Assembly: GCA_963710625.1 (NCBI GenBank)
Contig: CAVQBG010000016.1
Coordinates: 105,324 to 169,323 of the forward strand
DNA: 64,000 bases
DNA from: Sva-07 sp963710625
GTDB taxonomy: Bacteria; Actinomycetota; Acidimicrobiia; Acidimicrobiales; Ilumatobacteraceae
Direction: 5' to 3'
The position numbers and the translations under genes were made by a program. Below the pieces are notes generated by a model. The model saw nothing but the letters and a program-made list of their open reading frames with translations. It was not told the DNA's origin and did no database searches. Below, piece after piece: positions 8,180 to 15,566 of this stretch; position 1 is the first letter of the stretch, and the number at the start of each line of letters is the position of its first letter.

Positions 8180-8590
8180 TCACGCGGGTTCGAAGGCGAA
8201 GCCGATCGCTTCGGTACCGTGGTCGTCGGTGCCGAGCGAGTAGGTGGTGAGGCGAACCTTCATGCCGGTGCGGACGTGATCGGCGTCGGGCTCGACGTTG
8301 CGAAGGTTGCCGCGAACGCTCGTGCCGTCGCAGTCGACCACGCCGGAAACGAAGGGCACCTCGACGCCCGGTGCCGCGAACGCCACGATCGTGAACGTGC
8401 GCAGCTCCCCTTCGGTCGCGATGCGGACCCGGCGGAAGTCGGTCTGGAAGCAGGCGGCGCACGCGTTTCGACGGTCGAAGAAGCGCGCACCGCAGTTCGT
8501 GCACTCGTGGGCCACCAGGTGGGGGTCGCCGTCGTCGAGCACGAGGTACTCGACGAGTGGAACACGGGTCGGCGTTGCGGTGTCAGCCAT
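8180..8590 (-). CDS. Zn-ribbon/OB-fold protein (DUF35), acyl-CoA partner protein
   Basis: A 136-residue protein with the DUF35 layout: an N-terminal rubredoxin-like zinc ribbon with Cys30, Cys33, Cys44 and Cys47 (HECTNCGARFFDRRNACAAC), then an OB-fold (GELRTFTIVAF...PFVSGVVDCDG). Such proteins bind thiolases or acyl-CoA dehydratases and help acyl-CoA channelling. It precedes the SCP-x-like thiolase on the same strand. A TACGTT box lies 7 bases before the ATG at 8590, suggesting a leaderless transcript. Confidence 0.88.
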   Translation of the reverse strand: MADTATPTRVPLVEYLVLDDGDPHLVAHECTNCGARFFDRRNACAACFQTDFRRVRIATEGELRTFTIVAFAAPGVEVPFVSGVVDCDGTSVRGNLRNVEPDADHVRTGMKVRLTTYSLGTDDHGTEAIGFAFEPA

Positions 8591-8597
8591 TCACGCG

Positions 8598-8603
8598 AAC
8601 GTA
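8598..8603 (-). promoter_or_regulatory. -10 box for a leaderless DUF35 transcript
   Basis: TACGTT on the minus strand fits TANNNT and ends 7 bases before the ATG at 8590. No Shine-Dalgarno sequence is visible. Confidence 0.45.
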
Positions 8604-8697
8604 CCGATTCCGACGCTTGGCCGACGACCCGGGAATCCCTCAGCGATGTGTCCGGGCGCGCGCAGGTCGCGCCGGAACGCATGGCTGATGGGATGGG

Positions 8698-9156
8698 TCA
8701 GCGAGCCGTGGCCATGTCGGTGAGCCACGCGGGGAGCCGGGTCGGTCGTCCGGCCGTGGTGACGCAACCGTGCACGGTCACCCCGGTGGCGCGCACCTGC
8801 GCCACGCCGTCGGGATCGTCGACGGTGATCAGATAGGCCATCTGGAACGTGGCACGCGTGGCGCCGGCCAGCGCCACGTGGACGTCGATCGTCTCGTCGA
8901 ACTCCAGCGGCTGGCGATACTGCACGAACGACTCGAGCACCGGCGACTCGAGCCCGGCGTCGCGCCACTCGGTGAACGGGTGGCCGATGTGGCGCAGGTA
9001 CGTCACCCGTGTCTCCTCGAAGTACACGAGGTGATTGCTGTGGTGCACGATGCCCATCGCGTCGGTCTCGACGAACCGGACCCGGATGCGGTGGACGTAT
9101 TCGTAGTCGTCCGGTGAGATCGACGGGTCGATGGTCAGGCGCACGCCGGCGACCAT
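8698..9156 (-). CDS. YbgC/4HBT-family acyl-CoA thioesterase
   Basis: A 152-residue hot-dog-fold thioesterase that should hydrolyse acyl-CoA. The 4HBT catalytic segment is clear: VRFVETDAMGIVHHSNHLVYFEETR, with the acidic residue in ETDAMG and the HHSNH cluster, followed by REP-like QYRQPLEFDETIDV and the second half of the fold. ATG 9156 is preferred; the GTG at 9189 would add an Arg-rich stretch. It is on the same strand as the DUF35 and thiolase genes downstream, which supports an acyl-CoA metabolic cluster. The substrate chain length cannot be told from sequence. Confidence 0.85.
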   Translation of the reverse strand: MVAGVRLTIDPSISPDDYEYVHRIRVRFVETDAMGIVHHSNHLVYFEETRVTYLRHIGHPFTEWRDAGLESPVLESFVQYRQPLEFDETIDVHVALAGATRATFQMAYLITVDDPDGVAQVRATGVTVHGCVTTAGRPTRLPAWLTDMATAR

Positions 9157-9200
9157 ATCGCCCGGCGGGATCCGGCGTCGGGCCCGCACGGGCCCGGTCC

Positions 9201-9206
9201 TACAGT
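9201..9206 (+). promoter_or_regulatory. -10 box for a leaderless ybaK transcript
   Basis: TACAGT matches TANNNT and ends 6 bases before the GTG at 9213. This spacing means the transcript would begin at or next to the start codon. Confidence 0.5.
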
Positions 9207-9212
9207 GGCGAC

Positions 9213-9677
9213 GTGACCCCCGCCGTCGTGACGCTGACCGCCGCCGGCATCGAGCACACGATCCACGAGTACGAACGCGGCGACGATCTCCACGACTTCG
9301 GACGCGAGGCGGCCGAGGCGCTCGGGTTGCCGTACGAGCAGGTGTTCAAGACGCTCGTCGTGGTCGTCGACGACGAGTTGGTCGTGGCGGTCGTTCCGGT
9401 CAGCTGCCAGCTCTCGATGAAGCGCGTGGCGGCCGCCGTCGGGGCGAAGAAGGCGGCGATGTGCGATCCGGCTCGAGCGGAACGTTCCTCCGGCTACATC
9501 GTCGGTGGCATCAGCCCCATCGGCCAGCGCAAGCGACTGCGCACGGTGCTCGACGAGACCGTGGAGCTCTTCGACACGGTGTACGTCAGCGGTGGCAAGC
9601 GGGGCATGGACATCGGGCTGGCGCCGACCGACCTCGTGGCCGTACTCGACGCGACCGTCGCGCCGATCACCGCGTGA
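9213..9677 (+). CDS. ybaK: Cys-tRNA(Pro)/Cys-tRNA(Cys) deacylase YbaK
   Basis: A 154-residue YbaK/EbsC-family trans-editing enzyme that removes mischarged cysteine from tRNA(Pro). Recognisable segments are YEQVFKTLVV, AVVPVSCQLSMKRVAAAVGAKKAAM with the substrate-pocket lysines, and GYIVGGISPIGQRKRLRTVLDE, which holds the GGxSPxG motif. GTG 9213 was chosen because a TACAGT -10 box ends six bases earlier and the N-terminal sequence then matches family length; the open frame extends further upstream but without similarity. It is divergent from the thioesterase gene. Confidence 0.92.
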   Translation: MTPAVVTLTAAGIEHTIHEYERGDDLHDFGREAAEALGLPYEQVFKTLVVVVDDELVVAVVPVSCQLSMKRVAAAVGAKKAAMCDPARAERSSGYIVGGISPIGQRKRLRTVLDETVELFDTVYVSGGKRGMDIGLAPTDLVAVLDATVAPITA

Positions 9678-9714
9678 CACCGCATCGAGCCGTTCGGCGA
9701 CCACCGCGAGCGGA

Positions 9715-10608
9715 TCAGCGCGCTGGATGACGCATCAGCGCCTCGATACGGGCGACGCGGGTCCGAGCCGGTGGGTGTGACGCACCCAGGCGGGCCCGCC
9801 AGCCACGGGTGCGGTGACCGGTGCCTGCCGCCAGGATCTGACGCAATGCGCTGGCGAGCTCACGGCCGAACCCCATCCGTACCGCCCGACGGTCGGCCTC
9901 GAACTCCGACGAGTGGCCGACCAGGTTCGCGAGCGCGTCGCTCCCGCGCAGCGCCGCCGTGAACACCCAGGACAACCCGCTGAAGATCACCGCGAGCACC
10001 GCACCGACCGTGGCCACCAGTGGAGAGTCGCGCCCGAAGCTCTGCGCCGCGGCCTGCGCCACGTTCTCGAGGAAGAACCCGATGCGGGCGAGCAGCACCA
10101 CCGGTGCCGACAACCAGTGCCCGACCGTGATCGACACGGTGTGCAACCCGAGGTGGTGGCTCAGCTCGTGGGCGAGTACGCCCCGGAGTTGGCCGCGCGA
10201 CAGCTCGTCGACCGCGTAGGTCGTGACGACGACGAGGTGTCCTCCGCAGGCGTAGGCGTTGAGCTCGTCCGACGGGAGCACCCGCACGACGTAGCGGCTG
10301 GCGGGCAGGTGGTTGGCCTGGGCGATCTGGCTCCACAGCGGCTCGATGATCGCCGCCTCGGTCGCCGACGGCACGCGTGCGCCGAGGATCGGGGTGAGCA
10401 CCAGCACCTGGATCGGTCGCACGAACAGCGTGAGTCCGGCGACGAGGAACCCGAGCACGAACCACCAGAACGACAACGGCGTCAACCAGCCGATCGGCAA
10501 CCAGATCACGAAGAGCGCCAGCAGGCTGAACGGCACGATGGCGACGACGGGCGCGAAGGCCCAGATCGCTCCACGGTCGACGCGCCTGGCGCCCGGGTGT
10601 GCTCGCAT
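9715..10608 (-). CDS. M48-family (HtpX-like) membrane zinc metalloprotease
   Basis: A 297-residue membrane protease. Two hydrophobic segments (about residues 15-40 and 45-75) precede the peptidase domain. The zinc motif HELSH is at 147-151 (VLAHELSHH), with another hydrophobic stretch after it and the third zinc ligand Glu in SSEFEADRRAVRMG. M48/HtpX proteases degrade damaged membrane proteins. ATG 10608 is chosen; a GTG at 10629 would add seven residues. It stands alone on its strand, converging on ybaK and divergent from the HD-GYP gene. Confidence 0.88.
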   Translation of the reverse strand: MRAHPGARRVDRGAIWAFAPVVAIVPFSLLALFVIWLPIGWLTPLSFWWFVLGFLVAGLTLFVRPIQVLVLTPILGARVPSATEAAIIEPLWSQIAQANHLPASRYVVRVLPSDELNAYACGGHLVVVTTYAVDELSRGQLRGVLAHELSHHLGLHTVSITVGHWLSAPVVLLARIGFFLENVAQAAAQSFGRDSPLVATVGAVLAVIFSGLSWVFTAALRGSDALANLVGHSSEFEADRRAVRMGFGRELASALRQILAAGTGHRTRGWRARLGASHPPARTRVARIEALMRHPAR

Positions 10609-10764
10609 AGCGGTGGTCAGAATACGCACCGTGGTTGCCGTGGGGGAGCGGTCTGGTGTTGTTCAAGATCAGCGGGTGTCGTCGCCGATGGTGCGTTGCG
10701 ACGGTTACTGTCGTGCTGCGGTCGGTGGGCAGTGTTCGATCATGGGCGGAGTGAGGAATCCAGG

Positions 10765-12495
10765 GTGCAGAGAACGTCGACGACAGCGAACACTGTCGAG
10801 CAGCAGCGTGTGCGCTCCCTGCTCGACGAGTCCGCGCGTTGCCGTGCCTCGGACATCGACCGTGCGCGCCAGCTCGCTCTCGACGCCCGGGTGATGGCGC
10901 GGGCGCATGATCTGCGGACCGACGAAGCCGAAGCGCTGTATCAACTCGCGTCGGTCGCGCACCAACGTGGGCGTACCGAATACGCCTTCGCGCTGGCGTC
11001 CGAGGCGGTCGAGCTCGCCGAGCCGAACGAGATCAGTCTCACCCTTGCGTGGTCGCTCCACCTGATCGGCGTCGTCTACTACCAGGCGAGCAACTACCCC
11101 GGTGCGCTCGACCACTGTCTGCGCGCGCTCCAGGTGTACCGCGCCACCGACCACGTCGTCGACGAGGGACGGATCCTTCACTCGATCGCCGCGATCTACC
11201 AGTCGATGGCCGACTACGACCGGGCGATCAGCACTTACGAGAACGCCCTCGCCGTCAACGAGGCGCTCGGCCGACCGGATGTGGACGCCATGGTGCTGGG
11301 CAATCTCGCTCGGATCCGCGGGCGACGGGGCGAGCACCTCGAAGCGATCGTGCTGGGACGTCGGGCGGTCGACCTCGCCCGTGAGCACGCTCCGGCCCTG
11401 GTCGGCAGTCTGCTCGCCGACCTCGCCGAGGCGCATGCCGGAGTGGCCGACCACGACGGGGCCGATTCCTGTTTCTCGGAAGCCCGCAAGGACTGGGACC
11501 GTCGGGCGACCAACGGAGAGCAGCTCAGCCCCGCCGAGCAGCTCGGGGTGATGGTGTCCGAGGGCCGGGTGGCGCTGCGCAACGGCGATGCCGATGGTGC
11601 CATCGCGACACTGCTCGCCGCCCTCGATCTCGCCGATCGCACCGACCACCGCGAACTCGAACTCGAACTGCACGATCTGCTGGCCATCGCCTGCAAACAG
11701 GCCAGGCGGTTCGCCGAAGCACTCGAACACCGTGAGCGGCACTTCGCGCTCCACCGGGAGATCTTCACCGACGCCGCCGACCTCCGGCTTCGCACGATCC
11801 AGGTCGCCCACGACAACGAATCGGCCCGCCAGCTCGCCGAGATCACGCGGTTGAAGACCACGGGGCTCATTGCCGACTACGCCGCCGCGCACGCCGACGT
11901 CGATGCGTACCACCTCGAGGCCTACGAACGCGTCGCTGCGCTCGCCGAGTTCCGCGGCGGCAACACCACCAAGCACACCAATGCCGTCGGCGACCTCGCC
12001 GCAGAGATCGGTCACGCGATCGGCCAGGCACCCGAGTGGTGCGAACGGTTGCGCCTCGCGGCCCGCCTCCACGACATCGGCAAGGTCGCCGTGTCCGACA
12101 CGGTGCTGCTCAAGCCCGGTCCGTTGACGATCGACGAGTACGACGAAGTCAAGCAGCACACCGTGCTCGGGCGGCGACTGTTGTCCGGGGTGTCCACCGA
12201 GCTCTTCACCCTTGCGGCCGAGGTCGCCTGGTCCCATCACGAGTGGTGGGACGGATCGGGCTATCCCAATGGCATCAACGGCTTGGCGATCCCGTTGTCC
12301 GGTCGCATCGTCGCGATCGCCGACGTGTTCGACTCGTTGTCGACCCGGCGCGTCTACAAGCGCGAGTGGAACCTCGCCGAGGCCGTCCGGTTCGTGATGT
12401 CCGGTTCCGGCACGCAGTTCCAGCCGGATCTCGTCGACGCGTTCGTCAAGGTGATGGTCGCCCGCCATCCCGAACTCGCTCCCGAGCTCCGCTGA
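10765..12495 (+). CDS. TPR-domain HD-GYP cyclic-di-GMP phosphodiesterase
   Basis: A 576-residue soluble protein starting at GTG 10765. Residues ~15-360 are helical tetratricopeptide-like repeats (for example SLHLIGVVYYQASNYPGALDH, and later repeats about 40 residues apart), followed by a coiled region and an HD-GYP domain at ~385-560. The metal-binding HD sits in LAARLHDIGKVAVSD and the GYP part in HHEWWDGSGYPNGI, with a further HD-like His in TKHTNAVG. HD-GYP domains hydrolyse c-di-GMP; all key residues look intact. No receiver domain is present, so the TPR part probably receives the signal through a protein partner. A very long open frame upstream of the GTG was rejected because it is antisense to the protease gene. 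Confidence 0.85.
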   Translation: MQRTSTTANTVEQQRVRSLLDESARCRASDIDRARQLALDARVMARAHDLRTDEAEALYQLASVAHQRGRTEYAFALASEAVELAEPNEISLTLAWSLHLIGVVYYQASNYPGALDHCLRALQVYRATDHVVDEGRILHSIAAIYQSMADYDRAISTYENALAVNEALGRPDVDAMVLGNLARIRGRRGEHLEAIVLGRRAVDLAREHAPALVGSLLADLAEAHAGVADHDGADSCFSEARKDWDRRATNGEQLSPAEQLGVMVSEGRVALRNGDADGAIATLLAALDLADRTDHRELELELHDLLAIACKQARRFAEALEHRERHFALHREIFTDAADLRLRTIQVAHDNESARQLAEITRLKTTGLIADYAAAHADVDAYHLEAYERVAALAEFRGGNTTKHTNAVGDLAAEIGHAIGQAPEWCERLRLAARLHDIGKVAVSDTVLLKPGPLTIDEYDEVKQHTVLGRRLLSGVSTELFTLAAEVAWSHHEWWDGSGYPNGINGLAIPLSGRIVAIADVFDSLSTRRVYKREWNLAEAVRFVMSGSGTQFQPDLVDAFVKVMVARHPELAPELR

Positions 12496-12510
12496 CACGC
12501 TCGCGGGAGG

Positions 12511-13149
12511 TCAGCTCAGCGCGTTGGCCACCCAGCGCCGCACGAATGCTGCCAGGTCATCGACGGTGACGTCGTCGCCGAGCCGTCCGTTGCGGTACGA
12601 GTTGGAGAACGACGAGACCGCGCCGAGCACGCCGACGGCGATCAACCTCGACGGTGCGTCCGCGATGTCACCGGCCCGTTGGCCCTCCTCGACGAGTCGC
12701 TGCACGTCGCCGAGATAGACGCCGGCTCCCTCGTCGAGGACCCCAGCGACGTCGGGATCGGTGCGCTCGACGTCGAGCAGCGCGAAGTAGGCCGCGTGGT
12801 CGGCCATGAACCGGACGCTCGCCTCGGCCCCGTCGGTGATCCGCGTCACCGCCGAAGCGGACGGATCGAGCACCGCCCCCTGGGCACGGCGCAACCGGAG
12901 GCGCATGGTGCGCACGAGCTCGGCGAAGAGGTCGCCCTTCGTCGGGAAGTACCAGTAGAAGAGGCCCTTGGCGACGCCGGCGGCAGCGCAGATGTCGGCG
13001 ATCCGGGTGGCCGCGTAGCCGCGGTCGGCGAACAGCTCCGCTGCGGCCGCGAGCAGCTGCTGTTTGCGTTCGAGGCCGTGCTCGGTGTGACGGCGTTCGT
13101 CGGAGGGCTCCGGTGGGGCGGGGGAGTCGAGGCGGCCGACGTTCGTCAC
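12511..13149 (-). CDS. TetR-family transcriptional repressor
   Basis: A 212-residue regulator. The N-terminal helix-turn-helix spans about residues 20-65: LLAAAAELFADRGYAATRIADICAAAGVAKGLFYWYFPTKGDLF, a textbook TetR signature. The C-terminal ligand-binding half is helical and not recognised. GTG 13149 gives a normal N-terminus; a longer open frame runs through the operator and the divergent gene and was rejected. A perfect 28-base palindrome lies 13 bases upstream, between this gene and the divergent ferredoxin, and is the likely operator for both. The inducing ligand is unknown. Confidence 0.88.
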   Translation of the reverse strand: MTNVGRLDSPAPPEPSDERRHTEHGLERKQQLLAAAAELFADRGYAATRIADICAAAGVAKGLFYWYFPTKGDLFAELVRTMRLRLRRAQGAVLDPSASAVTRITDGAEASVRFMADHAAYFALLDVERTDPDVAGVLDEGAGVYLGDVQRLVEEGQRAGDIADAPSRLIAVGVLGAVSSFSNSYRNGRLGDDVTVDDLAAFVRRWVANALS

Positions 13150-13162
13150 GGCGACAGTCCAA

Positions 13163-13190
13163 CCGATCTTGACCCGCGGGTCAAGATCGG
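13163..13190. promoter_or_regulatory. Perfect 28-base palindrome, probable TetR operator
   Basis: The left half CCGATCTTGACCCG is exactly complementary to the right half CGGGTCAAGATCGG. It lies between the divergent TetR and ferredoxin genes and overlaps the -35 position expected for the TACCAT -10 box at 13206. TTGACC occurs in it on both strands, so it may carry -35 elements in both directions. Binding by the adjacent repressor would block both promoters. Confidence 0.7.
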
Positions 13191-13205
13191 CTGCGGCGCC
13201 CTGGC

Positions 13206-13211
13206 TACCAT
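13206..13211 (+). promoter_or_regulatory. -10 box for a leaderless ferredoxin transcript
   Basis: TACCAT ends 7 bases before the ATG at 13219. The box itself overlaps the alternative ATG at 13210, which argues for the downstream start. Confidence 0.5.
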
Positions 13212-13218
13212 GACGGCG

Positions 13219-13530
13219 ATGGCCGGCACCCGAGACGAGCGCATCGAGGCGCGTCGGCGCAACGAGAAGTGGCAGAACGTGCCGCTGCGCATCGAGATGT
13301 CCGAGTGCATCAATTGCGACGCCTGCCTGCGGCACTGCCCGCCGCATTTCGGTGCGATCTTCAACCACGGCGCCGACGTGATCATCATTCCGGAGCTGTG
13401 CAGCGGATGCGACAAGTGCCTGCCCGCGTGCCCGGTCGACTGCATCTATCCCGACCCCGACTGGCAGGCCTCCACCGTCCCCGACGACTGGTGGGACGAA
13501 CCCCTCAGCGACAACGACCCCTACCGCTGA
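13219..13530 (+). CDS. Two-cluster [4Fe-4S] ferredoxin
   Basis: A 103-residue ferredoxin with two C-x2-C-x2-C-x3-C-P motifs, CINCDACLRHCPP and CSGCDKCLPACPV, each able to bind a [4Fe-4S] cluster; they are spaced by about 30 residues. The N-terminus is charged (MAGTRDERIEARRRNEKW) and there is an acidic tail (WWDEPLSDNDPYR). It is a cytoplasmic electron carrier with unknown partner. ATG 13219 was chosen over 13210 because of the -10 box position. Expression is probably controlled by the divergent TetR repressor through the shared palindrome. A dispersed hairpin repeat starts at the base after its stop. Confidence 0.85.
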   Translation: MAGTRDERIEARRRNEKWQNVPLRIEMSECINCDACLRHCPPHFGAIFNHGADVIIIPELCSGCDKCLPACPVDCIYPDPDWQASTVPDDWWDEPLSDNDPYR

Positions 13531-13565
13531 CTGTTACGCCAGGGGTCAGACCCCAGACGTAACAG
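13531..13565. repeat. Dispersed hairpin repeat, family A copy 1
   Basis: Outer arms CTGTTACG (13531-13538) and CGTAACAG (13558-13565) enclose the core GGGGTCAGACCCC. The structure begins right after the ferredoxin stop and may serve as its terminator. Near-identical copies occur at 52621-52743 and a relative at 60667. Confidence 0.7.
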
Positions 13566-13625
13566 TTTGGAACTTCCGGTGGGCGAAGTTCCGGAGTGGG
13601 GTTCGACCGAGTAGAAACGACACCC

Positions 13626-14390
13626 ATGACGACGCCACCCATTCTCCCCGGAGCCGAACCGATGTCGCACGAGGGCACGACCGATGTCGGCGTGCTGGTC
13701 CTCCACGGATTCACCGGCAACCCGTCGTCGATGCGCGGCGTGGCCGAGGCGATGGCCGCCCTCGGCCATCACGTCGAGATGCCGCGGCTCCCCGGCCACG
13801 GCACGACGATCGTCGACATGCTCGACACGACCTGGGCCGACTGGACCGGGGAGGTCGCTGCTGCGCATGGCCGACTGGCCGAGCGGACCGACTCGATCGT
13901 CGTGGTCGGCCTGAGCATGGGCGGCGCGCTCACGCTGTGGGCGGGGCTGAACCTCCCGAACGTGGCGGGTCTCGTCTGCATCAACCCCGCGACGATCGCC
14001 CAGCCGCCCGCCGTCCTCGAGATGATCAGCGAGATGGTCGCCGAAGGCACCGAGGTTGCGCCGGCGATCGGCGGTGACATCGCCGACCCCGATCAGACCG
14101 AGATCGCCTACGACGGCCTGCCGTTGCGGCCGATGCTGTCGTTCATGCACGACGGCATCACGCCCATGACCGATCGGTACGGCGAGCTCATGATGCCGCT
14201 GCTGCTGATCACATCACGACAGGACCACGTCGTCGAACCCGTCAACAGCGAGCACTTGGCGGTGAACTACAGCGGTGACGTCGAGCACGTCTGGCTCGAG
14301 CGCAGCTACCACGTCGCCACCCAGGACTACGACGCCGACGAGATCAACCGACGAGCGGGCGAGTTCGTCGCCCGCGTCACCGCGGGCTGA
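13626..14390 (+). CDS. Alpha/beta-hydrolase carboxylesterase (Est30-like)
   Basis: A 254-residue serine hydrolase. The oxyanion-hole segment LVLHGFTGNPSS is at about residue 25, the nucleophile Ser97 is in VVGLSMGGAL, the acid Asp is in TSRQDHVV near residue 202 and the base His in ERSYHVATQD near 231. This arrangement and length match bacterial Est30/monoacylglycerol lipase-type esterases. ATG 13626 gives the normal N-terminus. Three bases separate it from lgt, so the two may be cotranscribed. The natural substrate is unknown. Confidence 0.87.
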   Translation: MTTPPILPGAEPMSHEGTTDVGVLVLHGFTGNPSSMRGVAEAMAALGHHVEMPRLPGHGTTIVDMLDTTWADWTGEVAAAHGRLAERTDSIVVVGLSMGGALTLWAGLNLPNVAGLVCINPATIAQPPAVLEMISEMVAEGTEVAPAIGGDIADPDQTEIAYDGLPLRPMLSFMHDGITPMTDRYGELMMPLLLITSRQDHVVEPVNSEHLAVNYSGDVEHVWLERSYHVATQDYDADEINRRAGEFVARVTAG

Positions 14391-14393
14391 CCC

Positions 14394-15413
14394 GTGCTCG
14401 CCGAGATCCCGAGTCCGTCGTTCAATTCGATCGACATCGGGCCGCTGAGCCTCAACCTGTACGGGCTGATGATCGCACTCGGCGTGATCGCGGCCGTCTG
14501 GCTGTTCGGCAAGCGCCTCGAGGAGCGCGAGGTCGGGACCAGAGACGACGCGAGCGCGATCGCGATCTGGGCCGTGTTGGCGGGAGTGGTCGGCGCCCGG
14601 CTCTATCACGTGGTCACCGACTACGACCGGTTTCGCAACAACTGGGGCGAGATCCCCGCGATCTGGAACGGTGGGCTCGGCATCCCGGGTGGGCTGCTGT
14701 TCGGAACCGCGGTCGGCATGTACATGGCCCAGCGGCGGCACATCCCGATCGCCGTCGGTGCGACGTGTGCGGCGCCGGCGATCGCCCTCGCCCAGGCGAT
14801 CGGTCGCTGGGGCAACTACTTCAATCAGGAGCTCTACGGCCGCCCCACCGACCTTCCGTGGGCACTGCAGATCGATGCCGGCCACCTCGAATCCGGCTAC
14901 GCGGTCGGCACCACGTTCCACCCGACGTTCCTCTACGAATCGCTGTGGAGCCTCGGGCTCTGCTTCGTGCTGCTGTGGATCGACCGGAGGTGGCGTCCCG
15001 CGCCCGGCCAGCTCTTCGTGATGTACGTGATCGGCTACGGCGCCGGCCGCTTCTGGGTCGAGGGCCTGCGGATCGATCGCGCCGACGAGTTCTTCGGGCT
15101 GCGGCTCAATCAGATCGTGGCGCTCGCCGCCGTGGTGATCGGCCTCGTCGTGCTCGCCTGGATGCGCCGACACCCGATCCCTGAGCCGGTCGTCGGAGGG
15201 CACGCTGACCGACCCGGCGACGAGGACGACGATCTGTCGGCGGCGCCCACTGTCGAGGAGACCGCTGACGACGGTCAGGACGTTGCCGTCAAGGAGACCG
15301 CTGACGACGGTCAGGACGTTGCCGTCGAGGAGACCGCGGGTGACGGCCAGGATGCCGCTGCCGACGACGTCGGAGACGCCTCCGACGAGGAGCCGACGAC
15401 GTCGGAGACGTAG
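14394..15413 (+). CDS. lgt: Prolipoprotein diacylglyceryl transferase with acidic C-terminal tail
   Basis: A 339-residue membrane enzyme that transfers diacylglycerol from phosphatidylglycerol to the lipobox Cys of prelipoproteins. The Lgt signature is clear in GRWGNYFNQELYG, with NLYGLMIALG at the N-terminus and YGAGRFWVEGLR near the C-terminus; about seven membrane segments are visible. The final ~75 residues, after the last membrane segment, are an acidic low-complexity tail containing three 12-residue repeats (VEETADDGQDVA and variants). Start is GTG 14394, three bases after the esterase stop. The tail is not needed for catalysis in the family and is probably lineage-specific. Confidence 0.93.
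   Translation: MLAEIPSPSFNSIDIGPLSLNLYGLMIALGVIAAVWLFGKRLEEREVGTRDDASAIAIWAVLAGVVGARLYHVVTDYDRFRNNWGEIPAIWNGGLGIPGGLLFGTAVGMYMAQRRHIPIAVGATCAAPAIALAQAIGRWGNYFNQELYGRPTDLPWALQIDAGHLESGYAVGTTFHPTFLYESLWSLGLCFVLLWIDRRWRPAPGQLFVMYVIGYGAGRFWVEGLRIDRADEFFGLRLNQIVALAAVVIGLVVLAWMRRHPIPEPVVGGHADRPGDEDDDLSAAPTVEETADDGQDVAVKETADDGQDVAVEETAGDGQDAAADDVGDASDEEPTTSET
15252..15359 (+). repeat. Three tandem 36-base repeats in the lgt tail
   Basis: Units start at 15252, 15288 and 15324. The first two are nearly identical and the third has diverged. Each encodes 12 acidic residues of the form V(E/K)ETA(D/G)DGQD(V/A)A. Confidence 0.85.
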
Positions 15414-15566
15414 CCAGGTTTGTGGGCGCTCGACCAACGGTCGGTCCACGACAGCAGGCAACCGACGGAGTCGTCGCGTGACCCGGTTCGGGGTAGTGCC
15501 TGCACCACCTCGCATTCGTCCCTGGGCACTCTGTCGCCGAGCTCCACCCTCGCGGACGATGGAGCC

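Noticed and set aside
9814..10764. N-terminal extension of the HD-GYP frame by 317 residues
   Set aside because: This part is antisense to the M48 protease gene and its composition (His/Arg/Asp-rich) is typical of shadow frames.
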